From Pholis gunnellus (Eukaryota; Chordata; Actinopteri; Perciformes; Pholidae): a DNA stretch of 64,000 bases. Of the stretch, positions 10,729-23,480 are shown one piece after another. The DNA lies in the NCBI GenBank assembly GCA_910591455.2, contig OU342818.1, positions 22,210,427-22,274,426 of the forward strand, in the 5' to 3' direction. How positions within the stretch are numbered: position 1 is the first letter of the stretch; each line of letters starts with the position of its first letter. Under the pieces are notes generated by a model. That model ran no database searches. It was not told the origin of the DNA and saw nothing but the letters and a program-made list of their open reading frames with translations. The position numbers were made by a program, and so were the translations under genes.

Positions 10729-13419
10729 TTAAACCACATGGGCCTGGCAGGGCTTAGTGGGCAGCTCCAAGCTGCTCTCTCGACCGCAGCAGGCTGGCAC
10801 TTCTAACAGGCAGGACTCCTCCGCAGCAGCTGGCATGCCCTGGGAACAGATCTGCTGCACATGTTGCCTGTAGAGGACAACGCACAGATAAGTTAGATTC
10901 TCTGAAGAAACACTGACAATCTAAACAGGTTCCTCACAATTGATGAAAGTCTGTTGTCTCCTTTATGTGACATTTTTTTTTACATTGCTTGCTTCAGAAG
11001 CTGAATGGAATTATCCTGGCTAAATTACTGGTAAATGGACTGTACTTGTACACATGGACTAGTGGAGCCGGGGATCGAACCGCCGATCCTCTGATTGGAG
11101 AACGACCCTGCTCTACCACTGAGCCACAGTCACCCAATTTAAAAAAAACTAAACCAAACTTCCAGGTTTTGTGACGTCTACTCACCAGGCAGTGCGGGAC
11201 ATGACGTAGTGCATGTCGGGTCTCTGGAAGCCGTTGAAGGTGGAGGCGGCGGCCACGGTGTAGGCCCCCATGTTGTCAAAGATCAGCCAGTCGCCCACCT
11301 GCAGGTCAGGCAGGTCACACTGCTCAACGATGCGGTCAAGGCCGTCACATGTCGGGCCCCAGATACTGCAGGGGTACATGCGCTCATCCGGCTTTGGCTT
11401 CTATTAGTACAAAGAGAGGGGAGAAGCACAAACCGTCAACCTCCGTTTCACCTGCCACTGACCCACGTGTATGACTAGATCTGCCACTTCTTCAATCCTC
11501 CACTTTCACTTACCTTAAGTAGTGTTGGCAAACAGTGAGCGTGGTCATAGAGTATACAGTTGAAGGATCCATACACTCCATCGTTGACGTAGTACATCAG
11601 AGTCTTATCATTGGTCCCTTCGTCTTCCTCTGAAGAAAGCATAAAATCATTTTTAATATTGACAAATGTTACAAATGTATTTTCAGAGTAAACTTGTTTT
11701 CCTAAATCAAGGCTGTTACCGTCAGAGGCCGACTCGTCGTCCACGATGACCTTCTTGGCAATGATGTTGACAACAAGTGTGTAAGCAGAGGCCACATAAA
11801 AGCGCCCTGGCTCAGCGATCACCTTAACACTGCTGTCAGCAGGGAAGTACTTGTCCAGGGCCGGGCTGATTACTGCTGTGATCTAGAAGAAATTATTATT
11901 AAGAAAATTATAATAAAAAGGGAATTACCATGAGCTAGTACTACTGATGTTGGAGCTTATTTATCTTGTTTTGTTTTAAGTCAAAAACAGACATGTTTAG
12001 CCGCACAGGATAAACATTAGAAAAGCAAGTTACCTCTTCAAATTTGAGTTCAGCTTCGTCTGAACCGGGGAAACCTCCTCCGATGTCCAACAGGTCCATG
12101 TTGAAGCCCAGCTCATCCTGAAGTTTACATAAATCAGAGTCTCAGTTAATTTTGCTGCGTGAAAACCCACATAATGCACATGCATTTCTGTCACAACTCA
12201 CCCCCAAATCGAAGACGCAGCGGGCATCGGCGATAGCCTGGCTGTAGGTCTCCGGGTCAGTGCAGCCACTGCCGACGTGGAAGCTGACGCCGATCACATC
12301 CAGCCCCAGCTCCTTAGCACGCTCTAGAAGACCACGGCAAGCTTTGAGTGGGGCCCCAAACTTCACACTCAGGCGACACACTGCCTTTGAGTCATCTGTG
12401 GCAATACGCAGCACCAGCCTGGGCACAAAGCAGGAACAAGAGTTAGTGGGGGGGGGTGGGTGGGAGGAGGGAAGAGGGCAGATACAATAAACATTAAATA
12501 TAAACTAAAGTCTTCATATTATGGTAAAAATGTCTCACTTGGCATTGTCATGACAGCGGGCCACTTTCATGAGTTCCACCTCGCTATCAAAGGTCATCAT
12601 CTGGACCCCATGGGCAGACGCATACTTGATCTGAGAAGCTTGCTTGCAGGGGTTGGCATAGATGATTCTGCCTGGAGCCACTCCCAGAGACTGAACCATA
12701 TGGATCTCCGTCTAGAAGTGGAGGGGGGACAATGCAGACAGTCAGCAAATTTAAAAACACAAGCTGCCAGTACAATTTCAGCTAATCGCTACGACAGCTT
12801 TTGTGCTGCGTTATTCTCAGAACGTCTAGTGCCACGGGACGTTTCCAATGCGCACCTTGCTTGCACAGTCAAAGCCGGCTCCCAGGGACGCCAGGGTCAT
12901 GACCACGGCCTGGCTGTCGTTGCATTTGACGGCATAGAAAGGAGTGACGCGAGGCAGGGCCCTCGCCCAGCGCAGGTGTTTCTTTAGCACATCTCCCAGG
13001 TCACAGACGTAGAAGGCGTCCCGGTCATCCTGTGGGGAAAAATAAAGAGGTGCAGGTGCGTTTAACAAAAACATCCTCCATCATCCACGATACACTGCAA
13101 ACAATGAACACCATGTGTGTAATACACAAAATGATTTATTATTATTTGCACCACCATGGTCTGAAGAGTTAAGTAAAGGACATACATTTCACTCAATGCA
13201 ATACCAGTAACCTGAACACAGGTGTAAGATGTCAGGCGCATCCTGTTGACATTCAGCACCCAACCCAGCGGGGCTATTCTGAGTACCCACTAAACAATGT
13301 CGGCACAGGACGCTCACCGTCATGGATGACTCGTTGATCTTCTGCTCAACAATGTCCCGGGCAGAGAAGCCCTCTTCCAAGAAAGAGAAGTCAAACTCGG
13401 TGGGAGTGGCAGTATTCAT
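10729..13419 (-). CDS. odc1: Ornithine decarboxylase
   Basis: PLP-dependent decarboxylase converting ornithine to putrescine, the committed step of polyamine synthesis; cytosolic homodimer. Nine coding exons on the minus strand: 13419-13318, 13029-12856, 12711-12539, 12418-12202, 12117-12034, 11882-11720, 11629-11514, 11400-11186, 10867-10729. All have GT-AG ends and compatible phases. They total 1383 nt, 460 aa (human 461). Catalytic features are intact: Lys69 in PFYAVKCND (PLP Schiff base), His197 and Ser200 in SFHVGSGC, Gly235-237 in DIGGGFPG, Glu274 in EPGRFYVASAY, and Cys361 in WGPTCDGLD (equivalent of mammalian Cys360). The C-terminal exon is divergent and ends CQAHVV rather than the mammalian ASINV tail, so antizyme-independent turnover may differ. 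The start is MNTATPTEFDFSFLEEGF, matching the human N-terminus in position. Confidence 0.97.
11045..11140 (-). repeat. tRNA-like (SINE-type) repeat in the last odc1 intron
   Basis: The minus strand reads TGGCTCAGTGGTAGAGC, matching a pol III A box, and about 30 nt later GGTTCGATCC, a B box match. There is no convincing full cloverleaf. The flank toward 11025 (TAAATGGACTGTACTTGTA on plus) resembles a common fish interspersed repeat. It is better read as a tRNA-derived repeat than as a functional tRNA gene. Confidence 0.6.
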
Positions 13420-13737
13420 GGTCACAAGAAGTCCTCTCGATTGGTCACCAGTAAACTGAGAGAGGAGAGCGGAGGACACATCCACATTACATTCAGCGTC
13501 TCTTGTGTCCTTGATTACACATTTTTAATCCCAACTCATGGGAACGTCTAAGACAAACGAGTGTAAGTCATTTCTCAAAAACGCGTCACTTGATTGAATT
13601 GATAATTTTGTCGCAGTTTTATCTGCCAAAGATAACTACGCAGTGTTGAAATCAAGCTGAGACACTTACTTGGATAGGAAAGAGATGGAATTTAGTGTTG
13701 TAGTTTACTCAGGTGCAGAGAAGCCAAGGCGGCTCAC

Positions 13738-13805
13738 CAGTGAAGTTAAATCCCTTCAAATATGACTCAAGGCCCGGGCCTGCTGAGTAGGCAGTGTGCG
13801 TCTTC
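13738..13805 (-). other. odc1: Possible noncoding 5'UTR exon of odc1
   Basis: On the minus strand a segment of about 68 nt is bounded by an acceptor (CAGTCTAG) and a donor (CTG|GTGAGC). It has no ATG. Vertebrate odc1 genes carry noncoding leader exons, so this is a plausible exon 2. Only the splice-site matches support it. Confidence 0.35.
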
Positions 13806-14699
13806 CTAGACTGATGATTCTGTAAACGAGAGCATTTGACGGTATTTTAACTGCATATCCTGAAGGGGGAAAAGCTGGGTCAGCAAATATCTACGGACTC
13901 ACCCACAATATAAATGTATAAGCTACTAAAGTTTTTGTATCTATAAATAAAACACAACATTAAGGATTCTTTGATTAATACCATTATAATTAGCGCATAA
14001 ATGACCAGACTTCAGGGACACAGTGTTTAATAGCGCTCCATTTTATAATTATGTCATGAGTCATGACTAACGGTACGAGACACCGTCTGCACAGAGAAGT
14101 CACTGAAGGGACCAAGTGTTTAAACCCTGCCCAGCGCAGACTTAATCCAATCACAAAGAAGATCCGCCTTTAACATCAAAGGAGTGGCACAAAAATGAAC
14201 CAATCGGCGACGGACATACGAGGTCGACGTCATTATGCCGGTTCCGTTTAGAGCCCTTCTTGCCATGAGGCGATTTAGCATTTGAAGTTACTTGTAACGT
14301 GGTTTAGCAGAGTTAACGCAGCCAATTGAAAAATTAAAATAACTTGTTGAGCGTAGCGCAAACACAACAGGTCTGTGGCTCTGTGAAGTCGACATTACAG
14401 GCTAACGTTGTTCCGGTTGGTTAGCGTGGTTTTAAAAAGGATTTAATTATCGCTAGATAACGTTAGCTAACCAGCCCACTGTTACACCGGACACGTCGTA
14501 TTGGTAATTAACGTACACACTTAAGAGCTACTCAATTTTGATTTAAAATGACGTAAAAGCAACAATAGCAACCACTATCTCATTGTCCTTCTTAAGCCGC
14601 CATAACAGATTCAGCCAACTAATTACCGTTTATTGACGCTTAAGCGCCTGTAAAACGTGACTAGTAACGTTAGTACGACATTTAAAATCCTTAACTCAC

Positions 14700-14800
14700 C
14701 TTAAAAAGCATTTACAAAGAGTGTGTCCATTAGACCAGAATGCTGGGATTAAAAAAAAGTAACGCTGGCGTGTCGCTTCCGTCGAGACTGAGCTGGTGTG
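14700..14800 (-). other. odc1: Predicted noncoding first exon of odc1 with a short uORF
   Basis: A TATA box at 14825-14832 is followed about 25-30 nt later by the presumed start. The exon would end at a strong donor (TTTTTAAG|GTGAGT, exon end at 14700). Within it, minus 14730-14701 reads as a complete uORF of nine codons plus stop (MDTLFVNAF), ending at the donor. The leader would join the coding exon whose acceptor is at 13456-13457 (CTCTCCTCTCTCAG). Confidence 0.5.
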
Positions 14801-14824
14801 CAAGCCGGAAAAATGATCCCACAG

Positions 14825-14832
14825 TATTTATA
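14825..14832 (-). promoter_or_regulatory. odc1: TATA box of odc1
   Basis: TATAAATA on the minus strand, about 125 nt upstream of the predicted exon 1 donor. TATA-containing promoters are typical of vertebrate ODC genes. No CACGTG E-box was found in intron 1. Confidence 0.55.
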
Positions 14833-17289
14833 GAGAGCTCGTTGCTACAGCAACGCAGCCAGCTGAAACCGGCCTCCCATCCACGTATGAACCGGTTTAG
14901 TCTCGTCCCCTCAACCACATGGTGGTGGGACGGACGGACGGGATAACTTTACTGCGCACACACATGATTCCTTAAGATAACCGTTCAAACGGACCTTGAA
15001 TCCACGTTAAAGACCTCCCACTACCATTGTGGTGAAGACAGGGCCCATAAATTAACTAGTTAGCACTCACAAGACTGTCTGGCCCCAGCTAGTAACATAC
15101 TTCTCATGTAAAAACGTTGCCTGTAAGTTACTAAGAGTTACTAAAAGCCTTGTTTGATGTTCATTTGAATTTTTCCCTCTTTTGAGGAAGTCCAAACATT
15201 CAATAAATGCTGAAAAAACTTGCATCTTTGACTTTGTGCTGCCATACTGCTACGGACCTCAGAAGCACTTTTATGCTTCAGTCTGGCTGGTGATGATGAC
15301 AATGATCATCAGTACAGCCCCCCCCCCCCCCCTCCATGGCCAGCTGTGATGGAAGAAGCCTGCCCTGCCTTACTGTTGATCCCAGTGGCGCTCACTGACG
15401 CTGTCCAGTTTGGACTGACCTGTCTCTCGATGGCAGTCTGCTCAGTCCCAAGATGAGTTTCTTGACCTGCTTGATGGGATTAAAGGAGATCACGAGTTGA
15501 CTAAGAGATGGCAAAGGTGTCAACACAGGCACAACTGCTCTGTACAGCCAAGTGCTACACATGTAGATGTAGAATTAATGCTTTTAAAAATTATATCTAT
15601 CCTTGTCCAGGTTTTAAAAACAAATGTTTGCCATGATTAAAAAAACATATGCGTCTGTATACTGAGAATGCTAGGCAGGATTTCAAAAGGTTTATAGTGC
15701 TTCAATTCCTAAGCAGAAAGATGCTTTTTCACCCAGAGCCCTCAAATTCCTGTCCCCCAGATATTTACCCCGTTACTGCACAGTCTAATTGGTCCAAAGG
15801 TTGCGTTCAGAGACGTTTGGTTTGCAAGCAGACATTACCAAATGGAGGAAAATGAAGAATTTGGTTGGTGTGACCCCGACAACATGTGGAAATGTTGCAC
15901 AAGCATGGATCCAGGGCATTAACGTCCAAACCTTAGGGCTTCGCGAGGACCGCATATCTGCGGGCTCAGCTTAATATCTTTTCCAGGTCTCGAGGCCACA
16001 ATCAAGATGGTAATCAATTCTTCGCACGCCGGGGTTTCCATTCAGACATTCTGCAGGGCGGGTAAGTGAAGTCATGTTTTCCGAGCAGTTTATTGTAAAA
16101 AAAAAAAAGTAAAAAACGCAGCCCCTTTTCTGTGAGGTTAAGCGGGAATGTTGTGCAATGACATAATCTCCAATCATTTTCACACATCGCAGTTTTTCCC
16201 TTGTAGTCCCCTGCCCAGAATCGTAACTTGGTTCTAGCGGGCCACACGACCTATGCAGACCCAATGCCGGTCAGTCAGGAAGTGGGCCCTGCACTTGGGC
16301 TAATTCATTTTCAACGGATGTTTATCAGGCTCGTTCGGAAATCACAAGATCACAAAACACATTTTACGTAAAAACACCCCCCCCCCCCCGAGTTAGATTG
16401 TTTCTTAGGACTGCAGTCACTTCCCCTTTTGTTGAACAGTTTTTGTTCACGTTTCTACTCCTCTCCCTCTCCTCGCCTTTGTAATGTTTGCGTCTTGTCT
16501 CTGTGTGGACTTTCTGTTATCGTTACTGTGCACCATTGTGCCCTCCCCCCCCACGTCTCCCAGGCCTCGCGAAGGACAAGGATGAGGATTGTTATTGGCC
16601 ACCCACAAGATACAGTGCAGTGTTAGGGGCCTTGTGGCTGCGCGTATCACGTGTACTGCTGCATCTGGCTTTGTGCTCCTCCCCACTTCTTTGTTAGCTC
16701 ACAGTCTGTTTCAATGTTTCATCAACTTATGGCCCCGTGTCATCCAGCTTAGTCTGTTCTGTATCTGAGCTTAAAAGAACAGTGTTAAAGACTTGATGTT
16801 GTTTTGTTTAACCAACCTGAAATGACCCGGTCACGCCTCAAGCGTAGGCCTATGCATTGGTACGTACTTGTTAAGAGTTTGCATCGCGTGCTCATAAGAA
16901 GTTAACACGCAGAATCTGCGAAGGCTTGACCTCGATATATACATGAGCACTTTCTGCTGGTCCAGAAAGCTGCTTATGAAACCAGAGGTCTTAGTGTTTC
17001 CCTGCGTTGCTCCAGGCCCGACCGGGCAGATGGTATCTGTGGTGTTTGTTTACTCCTCTGACTCCAGTCAATGTGACTTTAAGTGGGGAGAGCCCCGACA
17101 GCGTGTTGACACAGATAGCCTAATGAACTTAAAGCTCTGATGATGCCGTAGACTCCAGCTGTGTGAAGTTAAGACCGTAGCACCACACAGCCACCGAACC
17201 AGGACCAGCCGGCCACAGACAGGAAGTGCGTTGTTGTAAGTTGCAAACCAAGCCAACTTTTCTTGCACTTTATCGATGAATTCAAACAC
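14833..17289. other. Gene-free stretch upstream of odc1
   Basis: No exon-like or family-recognisable coding sequence is seen on either strand. It contains poly-C tracts at 15318-15332 and 16377-16389 and an AT-rich segment near 15560-15660. Short open frames here lack splice context or similarity I recognise. Confidence 0.45.
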
Positions 17290-17990
17290 TACAGCACCAT
17301 CTTACCTTCCTGTGATCCGCACCTCATCACAACCACAAGCCAGCTCGAGGCTTCTGTCCTGTGCAGACCAGCTGTGTGGGATAGTGGAGCACGTCTTCAA
17401 CCTGAGCCTGAAGCTGGGGGGAATGCCACAGCTGTGGAAAACATCCCATGTGGTACCAATGCCAAAGACATCGCACCCCAAGGACCCCAACAGCTACAGA
17501 CCGGTGGCACTGACACTGATGAAGACCCTGGAGAGGCTGGTCCTTGTCCATCTCCACTTCCTGGTGAGCCCATCAATGGACCCACTTAAGTTTGCCTACC
17601 AACCTGGCATTGGGGTAGATCTACCTTCTACATAGATGCCTCTCTCACCCGCAGGCTGGAAGCACTGTGAGAGTCATGTTTTTCGATTTCTCCAGTGCCT
17701 TGAACACTATTCAGCCCACGCTTCTGAGGGACAAGCTGTAGAAGCCTGGACTACCTCACCAACCGCCCACAGTATGTGCGGCTATGGGAGTGTGAGTCTG
17801 ACCTGGTGTCCTGCTGCATGGAGGCCCCACAAGGAACCGTTCTGGCTCCCTTCCTCTTCACACTTTACACCTTGGACTTCAGTCCATTGACTTCGAGACG
17901 AGGGAATGCTGACTCATCTCCTGGTTTTAGGACTCATTCCTGCAGCACTCTATTAAATTCATTTCGTAACCTAAATGGTTTTTAAGGCTT
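17290..17990 (+). mobile_element. Degenerate non-LTR retrotransposon (L2/Maui-like LINE) fragment
   Basis: Translated blocks in shifting plus frames match the reverse-transcriptase order of L2/Maui-type LINEs: LCGIVEHVFNLSLKLGGMP, VVPMPKTSH, NSYRPVALT, DPLKFAYQPG, VMFFDFSSA..NTIQP and EAPQGTVLAPFLFTLYTLDF. Several frame changes and stops show it is dead. Its right edge (about 17890-17985) shares AATGCTGACTCAT...GGACTCATTCCTGCA with a segment at about 57375-57432. Confidence 0.75.
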
Positions 17991-17999
17991 TTTGTGTTT

Positions 18000-20150
18000 T
18001 TAACACTAGTAATGGAAAAAAAGCTTCACACGCATTTGTTTCATTCTGGTGATGTTTCGGCCTCACAGGACTTCTTCAACATCAACAAGATTGATCAGTG
18101 TGCGACCCCCCCCCCCCCCCCCCCCCTCTACTTTCATGGTTTGTACTTTAAGTTATGCTGTAGTGTCTGGCATGTTACCGCAATACCTTATAAAAAAAGA
18201 AAAGTAAATTGAAGGTTTGGTCTTGTGGGTCTGCTGACTGACTGGGCTCATCCACAGTCAGTTCATTCACAGGGCTGATGTCTCTGTACTCCGGCCGACT
18301 TGACGTCTCGTCTTGGTAATCTATTTTTACATGCATGTCCTCACTCTCTGGACCACACACACAGAAATTGCGGAATAAATAAAAAACGCCCTGTTTGAAC
18401 TTTACCCTTTTTACTGCACAATAATGAATGGTTCACAAACCAGCAATAAAGGGAAACACTCCTGCCTTCCCCTTTGTCTTTTTTTGAACAGCGGTCACTG
18501 TGGCCACAAGCAGCAGTTACAGGATGATTGTAAATGCTAAAATATAATGTACAGTAGCACACATTTAAAAAAAGAAAAACCCATGTGTGTTTGAGGAAGA
18601 AAGTGTTACTTCTTGCTTTAAAAGTTCACGCCCCTAGTGGCGCTTCTAACCCGTTAACAACAGGGGGCCAGGCCGGGACCCATGTTTTCTTTAAGAGGGG
18701 CCACTTCAGTCAACTGGAAGTTTTAAAAGTCTCAGTGAAAACGGAAGTCAGAGCATCTTTAGATTCTGTTACGTTTTTTTAAAATGTTTGATGACTCGTT
18801 CTGCACTCACTCAGGGACGTTTACGAAACAATAATCACAATTAAATTGTGAGAGGGAGCCCAGGAGAGCTGGCGCCGGAGAGGGCGCCGTTCATCTCTGC
18901 GTGTGCTGCTGGGCACTGCAGTGACGGGCCAAAAATGGGCCACGATTTGAATCCCTCTTGTAACTGCACACCATTCAGTATAAAGTTGGACAATGTGTCA
19001 TTTTACCAACACATTTAACGACTACTAATTTCATACCGTTCAATTGTGGTGTGAATTAAACCACATGATGTTTAATCAGTAAACTTTTAAATTTGATTTA
19101 GGAGTGTTGGGGTCAAAATCTAAATGACTAATGATAATGTGTGCTCTGACACTAGTTGTCTCAGCAGTTGTTTAGTCTATCTAAAAGAACACTCAGCACT
19201 GCTTGTAGTGATAAATAAAGTTGTAGACGGCATCAATACTTCATGGTGTCTTCCGATTATAAAAGTGACCTTTGTAGGCTGCGAGAACCAATTGTTAAAG
19301 TGTCCAGATACGTAGCTGTATTAAGGCAATTTGTGTGTGTTTTCCTTTTGTGACGTATATTGCCTGTGACACTGTTGTTTACTTAGTATAAATATCAGAG
19401 GCTCGGAGACAGATCTCCGAGCAGCCTTGATCCATGTATACTGTATGTGAATCAACTGTCCCCTTATTGCAAGAATACATGTCCTATGATTTTCCATTGG
19501 TCTCGAGTGAATTTTCCTAACAAGGAGTCATCAAAGTGACGTCACACCATCAGACAATGCGGCCCACTCGTGGGGCAGAACATTTTCTAACCACGCGGAC
19601 GCTAATCGGCGGAGACAACGGAGAACTTCGAGGAGCTTGAAGAATGTCGGTTTGCCACGAGGAGATAAGAGATCCAAATGTTTCCTGGTCACCACTCCGT
19701 GTCCTTGAGGGAAGCATTACCGTGGCGCGAGACAGCTGGAGACATTCCGAAATTATCCAAAGCCCCGCGAGGCTCTGACCCCGCTGACTGTGTCTGTGTA
19801 ACAGCACACATTAACACAACATGGTCCAGAGGAAACAACCTACAGTAGCTGCCTGGAACAGTTCAGTACACGCAGACAGACACAGAGGAGCAATTACGAG
19901 AACAATTTGTGACTTGAATGTCAGAGAATTTCTGAGTTTTTTGTCGCAATTCTATGACTTTATAATCTCAGAGTATATTTAAGTTTACTTTTATCGTTAG
20001 TTTGCTTTCTGGATGCTTTAAATTGGATGTTTCACATTTTTTACACTTCTTCTCCCGCAGAGCTCATGAATCTGAATTGAATTTGTGACTCTTGTTGCAT
20101 CTTAATGAGGACATTTTTGTGTGAAATGGCTGCATATAGTGGTGTTAATA
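18000..20150. other. Gene-free stretch with minor repeats
   Basis: Contains a 21-nt C tract at 18106-18126, a minus-strand open frame at 18175-18360 of unknown meaning, and a TATAAATAT followed by a perfect small hairpin (GCTCGGAGA/TCTCCGAGC) at 19387-19422. No gene can be supported. Confidence 0.4.
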
Positions 20151-20154
20151 TCCC

Positions 20155-20432
20155 CATATGAAGACATATATAAGAGCTGCTCATCACCTCCACCAACGAG
20201 GTAATGTTTTCTGTTCAGTTGGCTGCTTTGTTTGTCTGTTAGTCAGCAAGATTACAGAAATACCACTGGCTCGATTTCCAGGACACTTGGTGGAATGGTG
20301 TAGCATGTGCCAAGAAACCGACTACATTTTGGTGCAGATCCAAATCACAAGAAGAGGATACATGGATTGTTATTTTTTTGGGTAAGGAGACGACCTTGGC
20401 AGAGGTCTGCACTCTCCGAGTGCCCTTCTAGT
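20155..20432 (+). repeat. Dispersed teleost repeat
   Basis: The segment running from CACCTCCACCAACGAGG through GGTGGAATGGTGTAGCATG to CAGAGGTCTGCACTCTCCG and TGCCCTTCTAG matches my memory of a widespread interspersed repeat in fish genomes. I cannot assign the family by name. Confidence 0.5.
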
Positions 20433-20647
20433 TTTTAAAATGTCATGGTGATAACGTTGATATGATGCAGCTCCATTGTGTGTTGTGTCGTTGCTTCAGT
20501 TTGTCTCTCCACTCACTCATCAGTGATAAAACCTCTTAAATTCTACTCCTAAAAGTAACGAAAAACTTCCAATATGAAAATATTTGCATATCAAATTATC
20601 TAAATACTACATTAAAGCCTTATTACGGTCTATATTATATCAAGATA

Positions 20648-20896
20648 TAAGGGCTGGGCGATACGGAGAAAAATCAATTACTGTTTTTGACAAAATAGCT
20701 CAATATCGATACTGTGACAATATTGTAGGTTTGACAATTGGGTCTTTCACAAAATACTTAATTTTTGATAAATATTTGGATTAAATAACCAATTGTAAAA
20801 AGCTAGAACAGTCTGGTAAGTTCGAAAAATGACATCACTTTGCTGCAATGCAGCCTTTAAAGCCAGGAAAACACATACACTTGTGCTCAGCCCTAG
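20648..20896. mobile_element. hAT-like MITE
   Basis: Left end AGGGCTGGGCGATACGG and right end GCTCAGCCCTAG form imperfect terminal inverted repeats around 250 nt of AT-rich noncoding sequence. This is the usual form of small nonautonomous hAT elements in fish. I could not identify a clear target-site duplication. Confidence 0.55.
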
Positions 20897-21469
20897 TTGT
20901 TATGACATTTTTGACCATGTAGCTGCCCCACTTGCCCACTTGTCAGCTCTGTTCCTGGAGTGATGAGAAGAGAGTTGTTTAATCTGGCTCTCTGCTGACT
21001 CATCATTCCTTCTTCTTTCAGGGTTGAGTTGCCCACAGTTGGTTCGCTCTGGATCATCTTTTCCCCGGACCATCTTTCGTGCCTGAAGCTCGGGGAGTAG
21101 GCCGCGTCAGCACATTTCACTCCTTTGATCTTTTTGGCAGGGGGGGTGCACGGACCGAGGAGAAGGCTCACTGCTTCACATTGAAGGTGTCATGGTTGTA
21201 CCATTAACCACATTAACTTATGTTACATACTGTTGATTGACTAAAAAGGTGCATAGACATACAATAATTATATTATATTATATATGTTGAACATAAAAGA
21301 AAAAGAACATGATAGGCTGTTAAAGACTAAATAAATGAAAGTAATTCAAGTTGCACACTGATATATCAAGTTTTGGCCAGCAAGCACATGCACATTGTTG
21401 ACAGCAGTCGCATATTAGCAAATATGTACGGGCTCAAATCCGGGTGTAAAGTAAGAATTCTGTTGTTCT

Positions 21470-21650
21470 AACACATGCTTTTATCACGTCCACAGCCATG
21501 CTAGCCGCCCTGTGAGGTTGTATGTAGCCACACCTGTGCTTTGTGCAACAAGCTAACGTCAGCATGCTCACATTGACAATGCTAACATGCAAGTTTACCG
21601 GTTTACCATGTTCACCACAAGCGGCAACCTCCGCTGCTGCGGAAGTGCCA
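21470..21650 (-). repeat. Dispersed teleost repeat (reverse orientation)
   Basis: Contains CCACAGCCATGCTAGCCG, GTCAGCATGCTCACATTG and TTTACCATGTTCACC. These are reverse complements of blocks of the long repeat that spans about 32390-34610 in nol10. Confidence 0.5.
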
Positions 21651-22699
21651 AAAAAACAGTTCCTCAAATGGCCACGGATTTGACTCTATAGCTAATTTAC
21701 CTGTTCAAGTCAACTATAAAGGGGAATGAATTTGAGTTATAACTAACCCGTTTTATTTTATATTAAGGATTAGTTGTGCATAATTAAGGGCGTGGTCTCT
21801 TTGAGTGACAGGTGGGTGATGTCACAGGTTGCTAGCTGTCTGCTCTGCTGCATCACCCCGGGCCCTAATTCTTTAGAGTTAGACTATGTCGTCGCTGCCG
21901 AGTAAAGTATGTTTCCAAAAAACAATGTGCTGGTTACTCTGAAGAGACCTCACTGCCAAACGTTTTCAATGGCACTCCCTTTCTACCCAAGAAATAGTCC
22001 CAATGAAACTTGTGGACAGTGTCAGTAGATTATACAGAGCAATGGAGACACTACCTTCCCTTCTGAGAAAAACAGGGAACACTACCATGATGGAACCACA
22101 AGATATGGTTTGATTTGGTTACATTAAAGCATCACTGGTTTTTGCTTCTTTTGTGTTTGTAATGAAACCTGAAACACACCATGAGTTGCATTTGCACTAA
22201 ATGTCCCACTGCAATCAAGCTCTGATTTGCATGCAAGTGAAAAAACATGACTTGATAAATTCCACGAGACAGGGTAAATTATATCAAATAACACCTCCTT
22301 GTCTTCATGGAAAGGTCTCCTATTCTTTGTGTCAGCTTCGGTTGACCCACTTCCTGTGACCTGGTTGCCAGTTGTCATGGTGAAGCCACAGCATTGTGAA
22401 AGAGAAGGAAAGGAATCCAGATTAAGGAATTATACCAGATGACACTTTGTCCCGCTGTAGAACAAATACAAATCATTTAGCAGTGTCACTGGTGTCAAAA
22501 CACAAAGGAGTGAACTAGGCTGGGGCTTTGTCGCCTGGCCTCAGTAACCTATCAAACTAACGGTAATCTCTCAACAAATACCTGGATAAGCTTCCTCTTC
22601 ATCCTCGAAAGGCTACGTACTTCTGCATTTCTGTTTTCAAGTATGACAACACCCTGATCCAGTTATCTGTTTGCAAAGTGTCACGACAATAAAAAGGTC

Positions 22700-23480
22700 A
22701 TGTACAAAATTAAAGGAATAGTTTGACATTTTGGGGAAACCGCTCACCGGTTTACGAGTTGTGGCTGGGAGTGAGATGATTCATACCAACCTCACATCTG
22801 TACAGAAAACATGTAGCTGGAGCCCACAGTCTTTTAGCTTAGCTTAGCACAAAGACCAGAAAACAGCTGAAGAGCTGCGTTGTCAAAAACCAATCATCGC
22901 TGGTTGACTCCAGGGAAGTGAAGAAGAGTTTGACTAACATTAGCACATCCAGCAGCTAAAGTGAAGCGGACTACATTCTGCGGAGATCTGAAGCTCCGCC
23001 CCCGCTGCAAGGAGCACTATCGCTCGTTTATTCCAACTTTATTAATATTGAACGCGTCACGTGTCCGAATTGCACCAAATTCGACACTGCACTCCCTCAG
23101 GTCCCCAGCAATACACACGTCACACACCGAGTGTGAAGTAGAACGGGTGAACGGTTCTTGACGTATGCAAAGGACACACAGACGGGGATTGCTTGCTTTT
23201 TAGTTTAGTTCAGTTTAGATTGAACATATGACACACAATATGCTAGTCAGTGAGCTTTAGAGATGCTGGTATGCAAGTTTTGTTATCCTTGAACAGAGCC
23301 AGACTAGCGGTTTCCCTATTTACAGTCGCTAAACTAAGCTGAGCTTGTCGGCTGCCAGCTTCGGCTTTTTATTGAACATACAGACATGAGAGTGATATCA
23401 ATCCTCTTATGCAACTCTCAGGCAGACAGCAAATAAGTTCATTTCCCAAACCGCTGAGTTATTCCTCTAAAGGTTACAGC
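22700..23480. repeat. Paired inverted copies of the same dispersed repeat as 5073-5850
   Basis: The left part begins GGAATAGTTTGACATTTTGG and includes TTTTAGCTTAGCTTAGCACA. The right part (about 23245-23480) has the same blocks reversed, ending TTTCCCAAA...TTATTCCTCT. The outer ends are therefore inverted relative to each other, with about 350 nt of unrelated sequence between. Confidence 0.55.

Noticed and set aside
11045..11140. Functional tRNA gene
   Set aside because: A and B boxes are present but the acceptor stem and full cloverleaf are not convincing, and the flanks look like an interspersed repeat.
13456..14700. Canonical Myc E-box (CACGTG) in odc1 intron 1, expected from mammals
   Set aside because: No CACGTG found in this interval by eye.
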